This document shows, piece after piece, positions 1 through 7,991 of a stretch of 64,000 bases of DNA (position 1 is the stretch's first letter; each line of letters begins with the position of its first letter). A model generated the notes under the pieces. That model was not told where the DNA came from. It did no database searches and saw nothing but the letters and a program-made list of their open reading frames with translations. Both the position numbers and the translations under genes were made by a program. The stretch is from Nonomuraea rubra (lineage in GTDB: Bacteria; Actinomycetota; Actinomycetes; Streptosporangiales; Streptosporangiaceae), in the NCBI RefSeq assembly GCF_014207985.1, contig NZ_JACHMI010000001.1, positions 12,631,001 through 12,695,000 of the forward strand. The letters are read 5' to 3'.

Positions 1-399
1 GGCTACTGGCTGGTCAACGACTCGGGCGTGCTGGTCAACCCGGCCGTGGTCGAGGGGCAGCTCATGGGCGGCGTGGCGCAGGGGATCGGCCAGGCGCTGA
101 CCGAGGAGATCGTCTACACCGACGACGGCCAGCCGATCACCGACTACCTGCCGCCGACCACGCGGGAGGTGCCGGACATCCAGGTCGTCATGGTGCAGAC
201 GCCCTCGCCGGTCACGCCGGGCGGCATGAAGGGCGTCGGCGAGTCGGGCACGATCGGCCCGCCCGCGGCGATCGCCAACGCGGTCGCCGACGCCCTCCCG
301 GAGATCGCGGACCGGATCACCGACGTGCCTCTCACCCCGGCCGCCGTGTGGTCCCTGCTGCAGGTGTCGAGCCCCCCGGCCTGGGAACGAGGAGGCTGA
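1..399 (+). CDS. Xanthine dehydrogenase / CO dehydrogenase-type molybdopterin-binding subunit, C-terminal end (partial)
   Basis: The frame is open from base 1, so only the last 132 residues of a large molybdenum hydroxylase subunit are present. The fragment has the typical C-terminal signature of the family: a VVEGQ..GG..QGIGQAL segment, which lines the molybdopterin site, followed by 'PGGMKGVGESGTIG', which carries the active-site glutamate (G-V-G-E). Members oxidise purines, aldehydes or CO together with FAD and 2Fe-2S subunits, which would lie upstream outside the window. The substrate cannot be told from this fragment. Nothing suggests that it is broken; the truncation is the window edge. 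Confidence 0.88.
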   Translation, partial: GYWLVNDSGVLVNPAVVEGQLMGGVAQGIGQALTEEIVYTDDGQPITDYLPPTTREVPDIQVVMVQTPSPVTPGGMKGVGESGTIGPPAAIANAVADALPEIADRITDVPLTPAAVWSLLQVSSPPAWERGG

Positions 400-419
400 A
401 CGGGGGATCGGGGGACACC

Positions 420-1124
420 ATGGTGGAATATCGGGAGCTGCTGCGCGCCATCGGCCGCATGACGGGCCTGGCGGCCGGACCGGCCAGGGCGGCGGCGGAG
501 GCCACGCTCACCACGCTGGCGCGCACGCTCGACGAGGCGGACCGGCGCGAGCTGATCGACGCGCTGCCGCCCGAGCTGACCGACGACTTCCCGATGGACC
601 GCCCCGGCAACGACGGCACCGAGGAGGGCTTCGTCCGCCAGGCGGCCCTGCTCGGCCGCCGGCCTCCCGAGCAGGCCAGGATCAGGGCGCAGGCCGTGCT
701 GGCGGCGGTGGCCGAGCAGGATCCGGCGCTGGTGGCCAGGCTGCACATCCCTGAGCAGGTGCGCGGCCTGTTCGAGCCGCCGGGCAGCGGCGGCGGCATC
801 ACCGGCCCGAAGGGGCACAGTGCCCCGCTGACGGACGCCGAGATCGATTCGGCGCTGCGTACGCTGCCGCGGTGGAGCGGTGACCGGTCGGGGCTGCGCC
901 GCACCATCTCGCTGCCCCAGGAGAACCTGCACGCGGTGCGCAGGGCCCTCGACCGGCTCAAGATCACGTACGGCCGCCAGCCGCAGCTCCACGACACCGC
1001 CGACGGGCTCGTGCTGCTGGTGCGGACGGTGTCGGTGGGTGCGGTGACGTCCCTGGACGTGGAGCTGGCCAGGAGGGTGGACGAGCTGATCGAGGAGATC
1101 GGCGCCGGCATCGGCCGCCCCTGA
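420..1124 (+). CDS. DUF2267 protein fused to a pterin-4a-carbinolamine dehydratase-like domain
   Basis: The product is 234 aa. I chose the ATG at 420 because the family similarity begins there; the frame is open further upstream but overlaps the previous gene. Residues ~1-120 resemble DUF2267 (MVEYRELL.., a helical domain with repeated 'LARTLDEADRRELIDALP' and 'FVRQAALL' patterns). Residues ~140-230 read like a 4a-hydroxytetrahydrobiopterin dehydratase (PCD/DCoH) fold: 'LTDAEIDSALRTLPRW', 'LRRTISLP', then a 'VSVGAVTSLDVELARRVDEL' segment where the family has a TH..GGLT..D..LA motif. The His-His-Pro catalytic stretch of true dehydratases is replaced by 'PQLHDTADG', so enzymatic activity is doubtful. 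It follows the molybdenum hydroxylase by 20 bp and may be co-transcribed. The role is unknown. Confidence 0.7.
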   Translation: MVEYRELLRAIGRMTGLAAGPARAAAEATLTTLARTLDEADRRELIDALPPELTDDFPMDRPGNDGTEEGFVRQAALLGRRPPEQARIRAQAVLAAVAEQDPALVARLHIPEQVRGLFEPPGSGGGITGPKGHSAPLTDAEIDSALRTLPRWSGDRSGLRRTISLPQENLHAVRRALDRLKITYGRQPQLHDTADGLVLLVRTVSVGAVTSLDVELARRVDELIEEIGAGIGRP

Positions 1125-1129
1125 CCGGC

Positions 1130-1197
1130 CTCAGCGCATCTCCGGCCGGCCTCAGCGCACGTCCGGCCAGTCTCGGCGCACCTCCGGCCGACCTCAG
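1130..1197. repeat. 21-bp tandem repeat, about 3.2 copies
   Basis: Three consecutive 21-base units beginning CTCAGCGCA/CTCGGCGCA, each ending in a TCCGGCC segment, are followed by a partial fourth unit. They lie between the convergent stop codons of the DUF2267 and DUF2795 genes. The copies differ at only a few positions. No coding role is apparent; it may be the decayed end of a duplicated 3' segment. Confidence 0.7.
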
Positions 1198-1198
1198 G

Positions 1199-1504
1199 TC
1201 AGTCCTGGTCGATCGGCTTGGGGCTGGACGGGCGCATGCTCTCGGCCAGCCCCGCCTTCCTGCCCCGCCGCCGGTGCTGCTGCACGCGCTCGTGCTCGGT
1301 CCGGTCGGGCGCCGGATCGACGGGCACCGACCGCAGCACCTCGGCCATGCTCGCGTACTCACCGAGCGGCAGCGACCGCAGGGCACGCTCGGCGTCCTCG
1401 CCCGCGCCGTGCGCGTGGGCGTGCGCCACGATGCTCTCCTTGTCGGCCGGGAAGTCGAGGGTGTTGAGGGCCTCGCGCACCGGCCGCGTGTCGTGCAGTT
1501 TCAT
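1199..1504 (-). CDS. DUF2795 domain protein
   Basis: This 101-aa protein has the DUF2795 pattern: 'ALNTLDFPADKESIVAHAHAHGA' followed by 'LRSLPLGEYASMAEVLRSV'. Such small helical proteins are widespread in actinobacteria and have no established function. The C-terminus is basic and proline/serine-rich. It is transcribed convergently with the DUF2267 gene, and its promoter must lie in the 1505-1688 spacer shared with the divergent ATPase gene. Confidence 0.75.
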   Translation of the reverse strand: MKLHDTRPVREALNTLDFPADKESIVAHAHAHGAGEDAERALRSLPLGEYASMAEVLRSVPVDPAPDRTEHERVQQHRRRGRKAGLAESMRPSSPKPIDQD

Positions 1505-1688
1505 GCTGCCCCACTACCCGAGTTACGGACACTGGCCTAAAAGAATTCGTGATATTTCACCGAAAAATCGACCCGAACGGCGCTCTCGTACGTACACGTT
1601 TCGACTGCGTTGTACGTCAACCCATAGGCAGGTCCTCTTGTTAAGCGATAGGCGCATTCGCTGCCCCTCAGCACAGGAAAGAGACGCC

Positions 1689-2156
1689 ATGACCAGGCTG
1701 CGATCGACTCGCCGGAGCCGGAAGCAGTACGCGTGGCCGCTCCGCGAGGACGCGCGGACGGTCGGTCAGGTTCGTGCCCTCGTCCGCACGGAATTGTCGC
1801 AGCTCTCCCTTTCCTCCGATCTCGTTGACGACGCCGTTCTCATGGTGAGCGAATTGATCACCAATGCGTTCATGTACGGCGACGGCCCCTACGAACTCGT
1901 TCTCCATGTGGACGAGAAGGACATCATGTTCGTGGTCGTGGACGGCAGCCCCGTCCTGCCCGCCCCGGCGCCCCACGACCTGGCCGCCGAGCACGGGCGC
2001 GGGCTGCGCATCGTGGCCAGGCTCTCCGACGGCTTCTACGGCTGCCATCCCCAGCGTTACGTCACGCAGCCCGGATTGGTCGGCAAGGCCACCTGGTTCG
2101 CGATCCCGCGCTCCGGCGCCGCCGGCAACGTGGTGCCGATCCGGGCAGGTGTCTGA
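1689..2156 (+). CDS. HATPase_c anti-sigma-factor-like regulatory ATPase
   Basis: The product is 155 aa. The ATG at 1689 is preceded by an AGGAAAGAG ribosome site; the frame remains open far upstream, but that part is a shadow of the DUF2795 gene. The protein is a single GHKL ATPase module of the RsbW/SpoIIAB type: N-box 'VSELITNAFMYG' (residues ~55-66) and G-box-like 'EHGRGLRIVARL'. Actinomycetes carry dozens of these small kinases; they usually phosphorylate STAS anti-anti-sigma factors or bind sigma factors. No partner lies beside it, though a SpoIIE-type phosphatase that could act in such a network is 14 kb away. Confidence 0.85.
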   Translation: MTRLRSTRRSRKQYAWPLREDARTVGQVRALVRTELSQLSLSSDLVDDAVLMVSELITNAFMYGDGPYELVLHVDEKDIMFVVVDGSPVLPAPAPHDLAAEHGRGLRIVARLSDGFYGCHPQRYVTQPGLVGKATWFAIPRSGAAGNVVPIRAGV

Positions 2157-2224
2157 CTTTGTCGCCGCTGTCCTCTACGCTCCCCAGCAATTGATCAACG
2201 CCTCAATTCTGGAGAAGCGCGGAC

Positions 2225-3649
2225 ATGACCTATTTGGAGCTGTCTGAGGACGGCGGCGGATCGCACAAGTTCTACGAGGTCATCGTGGCGGGCACGCAGG
2301 TCACGATCACGTACGGGCGGATCGGCGAGTCCGGGCAGACCAAGGTCACCTCCTTCCCCACCGAGGCCAAGGCGCAGGCCGCGGCGGCCAAGAAGGTCGC
2401 GGAGAAGAGCCGCAAGGGTTACGCGCCAGCCGTGCGCGGCGTGCGCCAGCGCCGGGCCATCACCCGCAGGACCATCACCAGCACCCGCTCGACCGCCCAG
2501 CAGGCGCCGGTGTTGTGGCGCTTCGACAGCGGGGCGTCGGCGTTCGGCATCTTCGTGGACGGCGAGCGCTGCTGGGTCGGCAACCAGCGCGGCGACGTCT
2601 ACACCGTCAGCCACTCCGGCACCGTGACCGGCCGCTTCCGGCTGCCCGACGGCGTGAAGTGCATCGTGGCCGACGACTTCTGGATCTACGCCGGGTGCGA
2701 CGACGGCCGCGTGTACGACCTGAGCGGCAAGGTCCCCAGGTCCGCGTACGAGATCGCCGCCGACGTGGACATCTACTGGCTCGACATCCACGACGGCGTG
2801 CTCGGCGTCTCCGACCGGGCGGGCCGGGTCACCGCGATCGACTACGAGGACGAGTTCCAGTGGGCGCGTAACAGCGGCGGCGACTCGGCCTGGATGGTCC
2901 GGTGCGACGCGGATTCGGTCTACTTCGGCCACTCGCGCGGTGTGGCCCGCTACGACGTCTCCGACGGCACCCCGATCTGGGAGACCAAGGTCGCCGACCA
3001 GGTGCTGTTCGGCTGGCAGGAGGAGCACTCGGTCTACGCGGGCACCGGCCGCCGCACCGTGCACCGCCTGGCCAAGGGCGACGGCCGGGTGGAGGCCGTC
3101 TACCAGTGCGACGGCGCCGTCTACTCCTGCGCCACCTCGCCGGGCGGCCGCCACGTCTTCGCCGGCGACAACCACTCCTCCGTCTACTGCTTCGACGCCT
3201 CCGGCGAGCGGCTGTGGAAGCTCGCCACCGGCTGCGGCTCCGCCTTCTCCATGCAGTACCTGGACGACCGGCTCTACATCGTCACCACGGACGGCACCCT
3301 GGCCTGCATCGACGCGAGCGAGGCGGCCATCGCCGCGGCCCGCACCGGCAGCGTGCCCCAGCCGGTGGACGTCAAGGCGGCCGCGTCGCTGGAGGCCGTC
3401 GAGCCGTCGGCCGTGCTGGAGACCGTCCTGGAGACGGCGAGCGAGGCGGGCGACGGCGTGGTGGTGGAGTGCGTGCGGGAGGGCGAGCGGGTGCGGGTCC
3501 GCGTGGTCAGCCCCGGCTACGAGACGTGGAACGTGCAGTTCCCCAAGGAGATCCGCGAGGCGGGCGCCCGCTACCTGGTGGACGGCGTGCGCTCGGCCGG
3601 CCGCGGCGGCTTCTACCGCGCCTACGGGGAGATCCGCCGCCTTCTCTGA
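2225..3649 (+). CDS. WGR domain protein with PQQ-like beta-propeller
   Basis: The product is 474 aa. Residues 1-~75 form a WGR domain (YEVIVAG.QVTITYGRIGESGQ.KVTSFPTEAKAQAAAAKKVAEK), a nucleic-acid-binding module known from PARPs and MolR-type proteins. After a short basic linker, residues ~95-385 contain repeated beta-blade signatures (W..D.., 'VYCFDASGERLWKL', 'LYIVTTDGTLACIDAS') of a PQQ/WD40-like propeller. The C-terminal ~80 residues form a separate alpha/beta segment ending in 'GFYRAYGEIRRLL'. No signal peptide is seen, so it is cytoplasmic. Function unknown; a DNA- or RNA-linked scaffold is an inference. Its stop is 38 bp before the next gene. Confidence 0.75.
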   Translation: MTYLELSEDGGGSHKFYEVIVAGTQVTITYGRIGESGQTKVTSFPTEAKAQAAAAKKVAEKSRKGYAPAVRGVRQRRAITRRTITSTRSTAQQAPVLWRFDSGASAFGIFVDGERCWVGNQRGDVYTVSHSGTVTGRFRLPDGVKCIVADDFWIYAGCDDGRVYDLSGKVPRSAYEIAADVDIYWLDIHDGVLGVSDRAGRVTAIDYEDEFQWARNSGGDSAWMVRCDADSVYFGHSRGVARYDVSDGTPIWETKVADQVLFGWQEEHSVYAGTGRRTVHRLAKGDGRVEAVYQCDGAVYSCATSPGGRHVFAGDNHSSVYCFDASGERLWKLATGCGSAFSMQYLDDRLYIVTTDGTLACIDASEAAIAAARTGSVPQPVDVKAAASLEAVEPSAVLETVLETASEAGDGVVVECVREGERVRVRVVSPGYETWNVQFPKEIREAGARYLVDGVRSAGRGGFYRAYGEIRRLL

Positions 3650-3686
3650 CGTTGCACCCGCGTACGGGGCGGGTTTTGGTACGGGT

Positions 3687-4199
3687 ATGCCCACAGATGA
3701 TCCGCTGGCCGTCCACACCATGATGATCGACGGCGAGGAGTTCGCGTACGGCGACTTCGGGCGCACCAGGGACTACCTGCCCGACGTCGGCCCGCCCCGC
3801 TTTGCGGCCCACCTGGCCTTCGCCATGGAGGAGGTCCTGCCGGGCTTCCCCGAGGCCACGCACGTGATCAGCGCCGGATTCTCCAACAGCGCCAGTTTCG
3901 CCCTGGCGGCGGCCGACCGGCGGCCGGACCGGATCGCGGCCGCCGTGGCGCTCAGCCCCAACCTGCCGCCGTCACGGCTCGACCTCGGCGTCAGGATCCC
4001 GCGTTACCTGGCGGCGGGCACGCTCGAGGGCGGGTTCCGCGACTGCGCGCAGGGCCTGGCCTCGGTTCCGGGCGAGGCGGGCATCGTGCACCGGCACGAG
4101 GAATGGGTCGGCGGTCATGATCCGTACTGGTGGCGGCTGCACCTCGTCGAAGGCTTGAGCCGGCTCATCCGCGAGGCGCTGCCTGGCGCGCCCCCGTGA
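3687..4199 (+). CDS. Short alpha/beta-hydrolase (esterase-like)
   Basis: The product is 170 aa, starting at the ATG at 3687 (MPTDDPLAVHT). 'VISAGFSNSASFALAAADRRPDRIAAAVALSPN' is a nucleophile elbow (G-F-S-N-S) with its following helix, and 'HEEWVGGHDPYWWR' near the end supplies a plausible catalytic histidine. At 170 residues it lacks the N-terminal strands and oxyanion loop of complete serine esterases, so it is either a minimal form or 5'-truncated. Its last 35 bp overlap the convergent MFS gene. Confidence 0.6.
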   Translation: MPTDDPLAVHTMMIDGEEFAYGDFGRTRDYLPDVGPPRFAAHLAFAMEEVLPGFPEATHVISAGFSNSASFALAAADRRPDRIAAAVALSPNLPPSRLDLGVRIPRYLAAGTLEGGFRDCAQGLASVPGEAGIVHRHEEWVGGHDPYWWRLHLVEGLSRLIREALPGAPP

Positions 4200-5541
4200 C
4201 CGCCACCAGCACCAGCAGGCCCGCCACGACGCCGGTGACCGCGCTGGCCAGGTAGACGTCGTTGAGCGCGGCGTACCCTCCGCCGTCACGGTAGAGGAGG
4301 CCGAGCAGGGCGATGCCGAGCGCGTACCCGAGCTGCCTGACCGTGTTGACCGTGCCCGCGGCCATGCCGGCGCGCTGCGGCGGCGCGTACGTCATGGCGG
4401 CGGAGCTGAACGCCGGGACGGCCAGGCCCACGCCCAGGCCGGTGAGCACCAGGCCGGGCGCGAGCGCGGCCCAGCCCGAGTGCTCGCCCAGCGTGCCCTG
4501 CAACAGGGCGCCCGCGCCGACCAGCAGCAGCCCGCCGCCCACCGCGACCCGCGGCGACAGCCCGGGGAACAGCCGGGAGACCGCCACGGAGGCCACCAGC
4601 GACGTGGCGGCCATCGGCGACAGCGCCAGCCCCGCCATCACCGGCCCGAGCCGCAGGTCCTGCTGGAGCCAGAGCGAGGTGAAGGCCAGGCAGGCGAACG
4701 CGGCAGGCATGATCAGCCCGGCCCCCGCCATGATCCCGCTGAACGACCGCCCGGCGAACAACCGCAGGTCCAGCATGGGGTTCGCGCTGCGCGACTCGGC
4801 CACGAGGAAGGCCGCGAACGCCGCCGCCGCCACGGCCAGCGGCACCAGCGTGCGCGCCGCCGCCCAGCCGTGCTCGCCCGCCTCGATCAGCCCGTACGTC
4901 AGCGCCCCCGCCGCCAGCGTGAACGTGACCATGCCCGCCCAGTCGAGCCGGGCCCCGCCGGGCAGCCGCGACTCCTCGACACCGCGCAGGGTCAGCCAGG
5001 CGGCGACCAGGCTGATCGGCAGGTTCACCAGGAAGATGGCCCGCCAGTGCAGGTGCTCGGTGAGCAGGCCGCCGAGCACGGGCGCGATGGCCGCGGCGGC
5101 CCCGTTCACGCCGCCCCACACGCCGAACGCGAGGCCGCGCTGCCTGCCGTGGTAGGTGGCGCTGACGAGGGCGAGGGTCGTGGCCATCATGGCCGCGGCG
5201 GCGACGCCCTGCACCAGACGGGCGGCCAGCAGCAGTTCGGCGCTCGGCGCCAGCCCGCAGGCGAGCGAGGCCAGCGCGAACACCGCCAGCGCCCCCAGGT
5301 AGACCTTGCGCCGCCCCGTGTGGTCGGCGTACGAGCCGGCGGCCAGCAGCAGCGCGGCGAGGGCCAGCGCGTAGCCGTCCAGCAGCCACTGCGCGTCGGT
5401 GAAGGACATGCTCAGGTCGGCCGTGATGCCGGGCAGCGCGACCATGACGATGGTCACGTCCACGAGCAGCATGAACGCGCCCAGACTGGCGGCCACCAAG
5501 GGGGCCCAGGAGACGGTCTCCCGGGTGTGTGTTCTGGTCAT
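4165..5541 (-). CDS. MFS transporter, DHA2 (EmrB/QacA) family, 14 TM helices
   Basis: The 458-aa drug:H+ antiporter starts at the ATG at 5541 (MTRTHTRETVSWAPLVAASLG). Motifs seen: 'LLVDVTIVMVALPGI' in TM1 (the acidic D1 motif), motif A 'GSYADHTGRRKV' between TM2 and TM3, and 'VQGVAAAAMMATTLALV'. There are 14 hydrophobic segments, the length expected for QacA-like exporters. It exports a small organic compound from the cytoplasm. It is divergent from the Lrp-family gene with a 78-bp spacer, the usual arrangement for a local regulator controlling its exporter. It overlaps the esterase gene tail to tail by 35 bp. Confidence 0.92.
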   Translation of the reverse strand: MTRTHTRETVSWAPLVAASLGAFMLLVDVTIVMVALPGITADLSMSFTDAQWLLDGYALALAALLLAAGSYADHTGRRKVYLGALAVFALASLACGLAPSAELLLAARLVQGVAAAAMMATTLALVSATYHGRQRGLAFGVWGGVNGAAAAIAPVLGGLLTEHLHWRAIFLVNLPISLVAAWLTLRGVEESRLPGGARLDWAGMVTFTLAAGALTYGLIEAGEHGWAAARTLVPLAVAAAAFAAFLVAESRSANPMLDLRLFAGRSFSGIMAGAGLIMPAAFACLAFTSLWLQQDLRLGPVMAGLALSPMAATSLVASVAVSRLFPGLSPRVAVGGGLLLVGAGALLQGTLGEHSGWAALAPGLVLTGLGVGLAVPAFSSAAMTYAPPQRAGMAAGTVNTVRQLGYALGIALLGLLYRDGGGYAALNDVYLASAVTGVVAGLLVLVAVTGARQAAPRG

Positions 5542-5619
5542 GGCGACCACGGTGCGGCGCGGCGGCGGGAACCGCCACCTGGAGCGGCGCTTCTGGCGGT
5601 TTTCCGTGTCGGCTAGCTT

Positions 5620-6606
5620 GTGGTGGTGGAAATCATCGAGCTGGACGAGGTGGACCGCGGGCTGCTGCACGCGCTGCAGGTGGACGGGCGAGCCTCGTTC
5701 AGCCGCATCGGCGAGGTGCTCGGGGTGTCGGACCAGCGGGTGGCGCGCCGCTACCGGCGGCTGCGCTCCACCGGCATGCTGCGCGTGGTCGGCGTCGTGG
5801 ACGGGCGGCGCCTCGGCTACGAGTCGTGGGCGATCAGGCTGCGCTGCACGCCGGACGCGGCGGTGTCCATCGCCGAGGCGCTCGGGCGGCGCTCCGACAC
5901 GTTCTGGGTGCACCTGCTGTCCGGCGGCACCGAGATCTCCGCCGGCACGCTGCAACGCACGGCGCGCGAACGCGAGTCGCTGCTGCTCAGCAAGCTCGCC
6001 CGGACCAACCGGGTGCTCTCGGTGACCGCGCACAGGACCCTCTACACGTTCGTGGGCGGGCGCGTCGGCTGGCAGGGGCTGGCCGTGCTCTCGCCCGAGC
6101 AGGTCGCCGGGCTGGCGGAGAGCCGCGTCTACCGCAGGCGGGGCGAGGGCGAGCCGATCACGCTCGGCCCCGGCGACCAGGCGCTGCTGGACGAGCTGTC
6201 CCGCGACGGCCGCACCGGCCACGCCGACCTGGCGGCGGTGACCGGCTGGTCGGAGTCCACCGTCAGGCGGCGGATGGAGCAGCTCTGCTCGGCCGGCGCG
6301 CTCTTCTTCGACATGGACGTGCTGCCCGCGCTGATGGGCTACCAGGTCGAGGCGCAGCTGTGGATGTCGGTGCCGCCCGCCGAGCTCGACGCCACGGGGT
6401 GGGCGCTGGCCGGACACCACGAGGTGGCGTTCGCGGGCGCGACGACCGGGCCCACCAACCTGACGGCCAGCATCGTCTGCCGCGACGACGAGGCCCTCTA
6501 CCGCTACCTGACCGACAGCCTCGGCGCGCTGCCCGCGATCAGGCACATCGAGACCGCGCCCATCGTCAGGACCATCAAGCGGGCGGGGGCCGTCATGCCC
6601 CTCTGA
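5620..6606 (+). CDS. Lrp/AsnC family transcriptional regulator, tandem (two-HTH) form
   Basis: The product is 328 aa, about twice the size of a normal Lrp protein. Residues ~8-60 form the first AsnC-type HTH ('LDEVDRGLLHALQVDGRASF' then 'VLGVSDQRVARRYRRLRS'), followed by a RAM-like ligand domain. Residues ~185-235 form a second HTH ('LGPGDQALLDELSRDGR', 'VTGWSESTVRRRMEQL') followed by a second RAM half. The gene opens with three in-frame GTG codons (5620, 5623, 5626), any of which could be used. It is divergent from the MFS exporter, so control of that gene in response to a small ligand is likely. Confidence 0.9.
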   Translation: MVVEIIELDEVDRGLLHALQVDGRASFSRIGEVLGVSDQRVARRYRRLRSTGMLRVVGVVDGRRLGYESWAIRLRCTPDAAVSIAEALGRRSDTFWVHLLSGGTEISAGTLQRTARERESLLLSKLARTNRVLSVTAHRTLYTFVGGRVGWQGLAVLSPEQVAGLAESRVYRRRGEGEPITLGPGDQALLDELSRDGRTGHADLAAVTGWSESTVRRRMEQLCSAGALFFDMDVLPALMGYQVEAQLWMSVPPAELDATGWALAGHHEVAFAGATTGPTNLTASIVCRDDEALYRYLTDSLGALPAIRHIETAPIVRTIKRAGAVMPL

Positions 6607-6684
6607 CGGTGGGGCAGGCACTACCGCCGGTTCGGTGGAGCGCAGGCTGGGGAGAGATCGCCCGGATTCGTAGCGTTCTGTGAC

Positions 6685-7911
6685 ATGAGAACGCCCATGA
6701 GGAACCGGCTGCTCGCCCTGGCCTGCGCCGGGCTCGTCCTGGCCACCGCGACCGCCCCGGCGGCGCTGGCCGCCACCGCCACCGCACCCGCCGGCCAGGC
6801 CGTGACGATCGACGACAGGGGCTCGATCGTCTCCGCCGAACTGCTGGCGCGCATGCCGGCCGAGCAGGTCGCCGCCTATCTCACCGAGGCCAGGTTCCCC
6901 GTCCCGGCCCGGCCGCAGGGCGCCGACCTGTACGCCGTCGTCTACCGCACGATCAGCGCGGCCGGGACGCCCACCACCGCGAGCGGCGTCGTGGCGCTGC
7001 CGTCCAGGTCGAGGAAGGGGCTGTGGACGGTCAGCTACGCCCACGGCACCATGGCGACCAGGGCCGACGCCGGGTCGGTCGCCGACGGCGACGGGCGGGC
7101 GGCGCCGCTGATGTTCGCCGCCGCGGGCTTCGCCGGGGTGGCGCCCGACTACCTGGGGCTGGGGAAGGGGCCCGGCTTCCACCCGTACATGGACGCGGCG
7201 ACCGAGGCCTCCGCCTCCACCGACCTGCTGCGGGCCGCGGGGGAGCTGGCCGGGCGGCAGGGGCGGTCGCTGAGCGGGGACGTGCTGGTCACCGGGTTCT
7301 CCCAGGGCGGGCACGCGGCCATGGCGCTGGGCAAGTCGCTGCGCGGGGACAGCACGTACCGGCTGCGCGGGGTCGCGCCGATCTCCGGGCCGTACCACGT
7401 GCGCGAGGCCGAGCTGCCGGCACTGCTCGCGGACCGGCTCGATCCGCACAGCGCGACCTTCTACCTGGCGTACTGGACGATCTCCATGAACCGGCTGCAC
7501 CACTTCTACGGCTCGCCGGAGGAGGTGTTCCGCGACCCGGCGGTGGAGAAGCTGTTCGACGGGGACCACAGCTTCGACCAGATCGCGGCCGGGCTGCCCG
7601 GCTCGCCGCGCGACCTCGTCACCGCCGCCTACCTGGAGCGGATCGCGAAGCCGTCCGGGGCGCTGCTGCGGGCGATGCAGGTCAACGACACCACCTGCGC
7701 GGGCTGGCGTCCCGGGGTGCCCGTGCGGGTGTTCGCCGGGCGCGGCGACAAGGACGTGGCCTACGCCAACTCCCGGTACTGCCTGCGCGACCTGCGGGCG
7801 GGCCGGGTCAAGGCGACGCTGACGGACGTGGGCGACGTCGATCACATGACGTCGGCCTACCGGTCGCTGCCCGAGGTGCTCGACTGGTTCACCACGCTCC
7901 GCCGCGCCTGA
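6685..7911 (+). CDS. Secreted lipase/esterase (alpha/beta-hydrolase, secretory lipase type)
   Basis: The product is 408 aa. A Sec signal peptide occupies residues 1-~30 (basic start, then an Ala/Leu-rich core ending in ALAA). The mature part has 'YAHGTMATRADAG' near the oxyanion hole, 'GVAPDYLGLG', the nucleophile elbow 'GFSQGGHAAMA' and, near the C-terminus, an Asp in 'GRGDKDVAY' and a His in 'GDVDHMTSA' that complete a plausible Ser-Asp-His triad. Length and layout resemble actinobacterial secretory lipases (PF03583-like). It would hydrolyse acyl esters outside the cell. It is a single gene followed by a GC-rich hairpin. Confidence 0.85.
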   Translation: MRTPMRNRLLALACAGLVLATATAPAALAATATAPAGQAVTIDDRGSIVSAELLARMPAEQVAAYLTEARFPVPARPQGADLYAVVYRTISAAGTPTTASGVVALPSRSRKGLWTVSYAHGTMATRADAGSVADGDGRAAPLMFAAAGFAGVAPDYLGLGKGPGFHPYMDAATEASASTDLLRAAGELAGRQGRSLSGDVLVTGFSQGGHAAMALGKSLRGDSTYRLRGVAPISGPYHVREAELPALLADRLDPHSATFYLAYWTISMNRLHHFYGSPEEVFRDPAVEKLFDGDHSFDQIAAGLPGSPRDLVTAAYLERIAKPSGALLRAMQVNDTTCAGWRPGVPVRVFAGRGDKDVAYANSRYCLRDLRAGRVKATLTDVGDVDHMTSAYRSLPEVLDWFTTLRRA

Positions 7912-7944
7912 CGCCCGCCCCGCCGCGAGCCGGCCGCCGGGCGT
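7911..7944 (+). terminator. GC-rich hairpin after the lipase gene
   Basis: ACGCCCG and CGGGCGT form a 7-bp stem directly after the lipase stop codon. No T-run follows, as is usual for actinomycete terminators. It lies just before the polysaccharide lyase gene. Confidence 0.4.
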
Positions 7945-7991
7945 GATGCTCGCGCTCCCGCGTGACGGCCGCTGCGCGGGATAATCGTGAG

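Noticed and set aside
5529..6683. Long plus-strand frames overlapping the Lrp gene, and similar Arg/Gly/Ala-rich frames opposite most genes
   Set aside because: They are GC-skew shadows in other frames of well-supported genes, with low-complexity Arg/Ala/Gly composition.
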